Below the pieces are notes generated by a model that saw nothing but the letters and a program-made list of their open reading frames with translations, was not told where the DNA came from and did not search any database. From Agapetus fuscipes (taxonomy: Eukaryota; Arthropoda; Insecta; Trichoptera; Glossosomatidae): a DNA stretch of 64,000 nt. Shown here one piece after another: positions 62,400 through 64,000 of the stretch. The translations under genes were made by a program, and so were the position numbers. The stretch spans positions 19,344,001-19,408,000 of the forward strand of contig OX637339.1 in the NCBI GenBank assembly GCA_951799405.1, given 5' to 3'. The first letter of the stretch is position 1; the number at the start of each line of letters is the position of its first letter.

Positions 62400-63735
62400 A
62401 ACACGATAAACACAAGTGAAATAAAAACTGGTTAATCAGCAACAAAATGAGGTTTTATTGGTAACCAGAATATTTGTAAATCATAAAAACAAATTCTTGA
62501 TACCTACACTAAATTTTGAAACAACTACATACTTATAATTTTAATTCCTAAATTTAATCAAAAACAGGACAATCGGCAGTGTTTCCAGACTTGAAAAAAG
62601 CCCTTTATTCATTTTGAATATTATTTTTTTACAACAATAGTATCTCTAATTCTATCTACATTATAATAAATGCATTCGCAAAATAATATCTAAAATTTGT
62701 GGTGTTTAAATACATTTTATGTATTAAAAATGCTATCCTTTAATTTCCCTAAAAAACTAAGTAGGTATTGATCTTTACTTCAAAAATCAGCTCTATCTTT
62801 TATTAGTATCAAAATGGAGTCCGCATATTTCAATTCGGGTAGGAAATTTGACATCACTTAGCCTGGTTGTTGGTATTTGTGATCGGTTGAATGATTCTTA
62901 AGGACCTTGTTCTGAATCTAGCATCCACGGTGCTCGCACCATTATCTAAACAAAATAAAATATTATACCAGCGACAAAATATATAGTCGCTTTGCAATAC
63001 AATCTTTTGTAGGTAGAAAAATTCTGTAAAATAAAAAGAAATCCCTGATTATCAGGATTTTTTTTTATTTACTGGCAATATTTTGTGATCCAAACTAGGG
63101 AAATTTTGAATGTGCGGATTCCATTCTATTTTTAAAAAGATAAATCTAAGTTTTGAGTAGGTACACCAGTAAATCAATATGCATCATATCTCTTTTAGAA
63201 AACTTCTATCAACTGAATAAAAAAACCAGTCCATGGAAAAATAACTGGCGTAATTCAGTTGACAGACAATTATTCTGTACATTTGATGTATATGTATGTA
63301 ATATCATCTCAAAAACACCTCTCATATGTCAACACAATACAAAAATGTACAAGAATCAGTCAACAGACAAAACGACTGCTCTTTAGGTATCTATTAGAGG
63401 TTTTTTTGAGGAAAAATATTTGTTATTGATGGGAACATTTACATTATCAATGGCAGCCCTAAGTTTACAGTCTTGACAACTTTTTTGTCAAATGAGTCTT
63501 ATAGAAGCAAAGGCGTACCATGTTTTTTTAAAAATGAGAAATGAAATGTAAAATGTGAAATGCAGAATATGACCTTCTCTATGTATCCAAATATTTATCT
63601 TATTTTTTTCACCCTTTGGTTTGTAGAACTCAAATAATTGCAACAATTTTTAAGCAAGTTATAAAAAGCACCAATGCGCTATAAAAACAGTCAATGAGAA
63701 GAAATAATACTAGAAGTTATTTCAGAAAAAAAGAA
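62400..63735. other. No gene seen; very AT-rich
   Basis: No exon, repeat family or RNA gene recognised. Confidence 0.45.
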
Positions 63736-64000
63736 CAAAATTGTAGGGCACTTGATGAGATGTAGCACATTCCTTAGCAATATTTTAAAAGGAAGAATCT
63801 TACTAGAGGTCGCCCAAGAACTTTATACTTCCAGGACTTGAAGCAGACCATGGATGTCGCCTTATATTTAAAACTTAAGAGGATGGCGGCCAGCAGAGAC
63901 CAATGGCTGGAGCAATGAGGCACTGCCTTTACAAAATGATGGTGAACAGTAGAGACAAATGGTTAGCACAAGGCACTGCCTTTACAAGAGGATGGGGGCC
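63736..64000 (+). mobile_element. LINE ORF2 C-terminal relic, frameshifted, with short tandem copy
   Basis: IVGHLMRCSTFLSNILKGRI, a one-base shift, then RGRPRTLYFQDLKQTMDVAL and KRMAASRDQWLEQ with stop. The last ~70 bp (aggcactgcctttacaaaat, aggcactgcctttacaagag) duplicate the end; it runs off the window. Confidence 0.7.

Noticed and set aside
62880..62960. First exon of the SH3BP5-like gene on the minus strand
   Set aside because: A Met codon and possible donor exist, but the encoded residues (TVDARFRTRSLRIIQ) look LINE-like and do not resemble the family N-terminus.
1..64000. Prokaryotic operons, phage or defence islands
   Set aside because: Spliced insect genes and SINE/LINE/MITE content throughout; no Shine-Dalgarno-led gene clusters.

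Overview
This window is eukaryotic nuclear DNA, almost certainly from an insect with a repeat-rich, AT-rich genome. Two GC-rich, spliced protein-coding genes stand out from AT-rich introns with clean GT/AG borders, and both match families with well-known insect members. I cannot fix the order or species. No bacterial operon, CRISPR array or prokaryotic defence system is present.

Left gene (+ strand, 3680-11301): seven exons encode the C-terminal 366 residues of a vesicular zinc transporter of the cation diffusion facilitator family (SLC30A / ZnT2-3-4-8 type; the Drosophila relative is ZnT35C). All exon phases join, and the stop codon is in the window. The N-terminus and first membrane helix lie beyond the left edge. 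Right gene (- strand, 59752 down to 50005): seven exons encode 613 residues of an SH3BP5 / Parcas protein, a coiled-coil RAB11 exchange factor. Only its first few N-terminal residues are missing. The two genes converge, and about 38.7 kb of transposon-packed DNA lies between their stop codons.

The rest is mostly mobile DNA, named here as follows. Family A: a short element of about 250 bp, from ttccttgacttataggttgg to a (ttaga)n or (tagat)n tail. Family B: a tRNA-derived SINE starting gaccggtccgtag. Family C: a tRNA-derived SINE starting ggtcgatagctcagttgg and ending agcttagttgcgtt. Family D: a SINE with a tRNA-Leu/Ser-like head (atggccgaggggncaag). Family E: a MITE-like element. One nearly complete non-LTR retrotransposon (20418-24960) has ORF1 with zinc knuckles, an endonuclease and a reverse transcriptase with catalytic motifs intact, but carries a stop and a frameshift. 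Many LINE 3' ends, TIR elements (hAT-like, mariner-like, foldback) and satellite or minisatellite arrays fill the remainder.

The most interesting material is how these repeats are built. (1) Two SINEs carry a 5S rRNA head fused to tRNA family B. (2) The 3' tail of family B matches the 3' end of a CR1-like LINE present in the same window, which looks like a SINE/LINE partnership. (3) Families B and C form a dimer whose copies share one junction and one internal deletion, so the dimer itself was copied. (4) A D head is fused to a C body. (5) Many foldback and tandem repeats carry a hammerhead-ribozyme-like core (CUGANGA - stem II - GAAA) whose helices are kept by different base pairs in different families.
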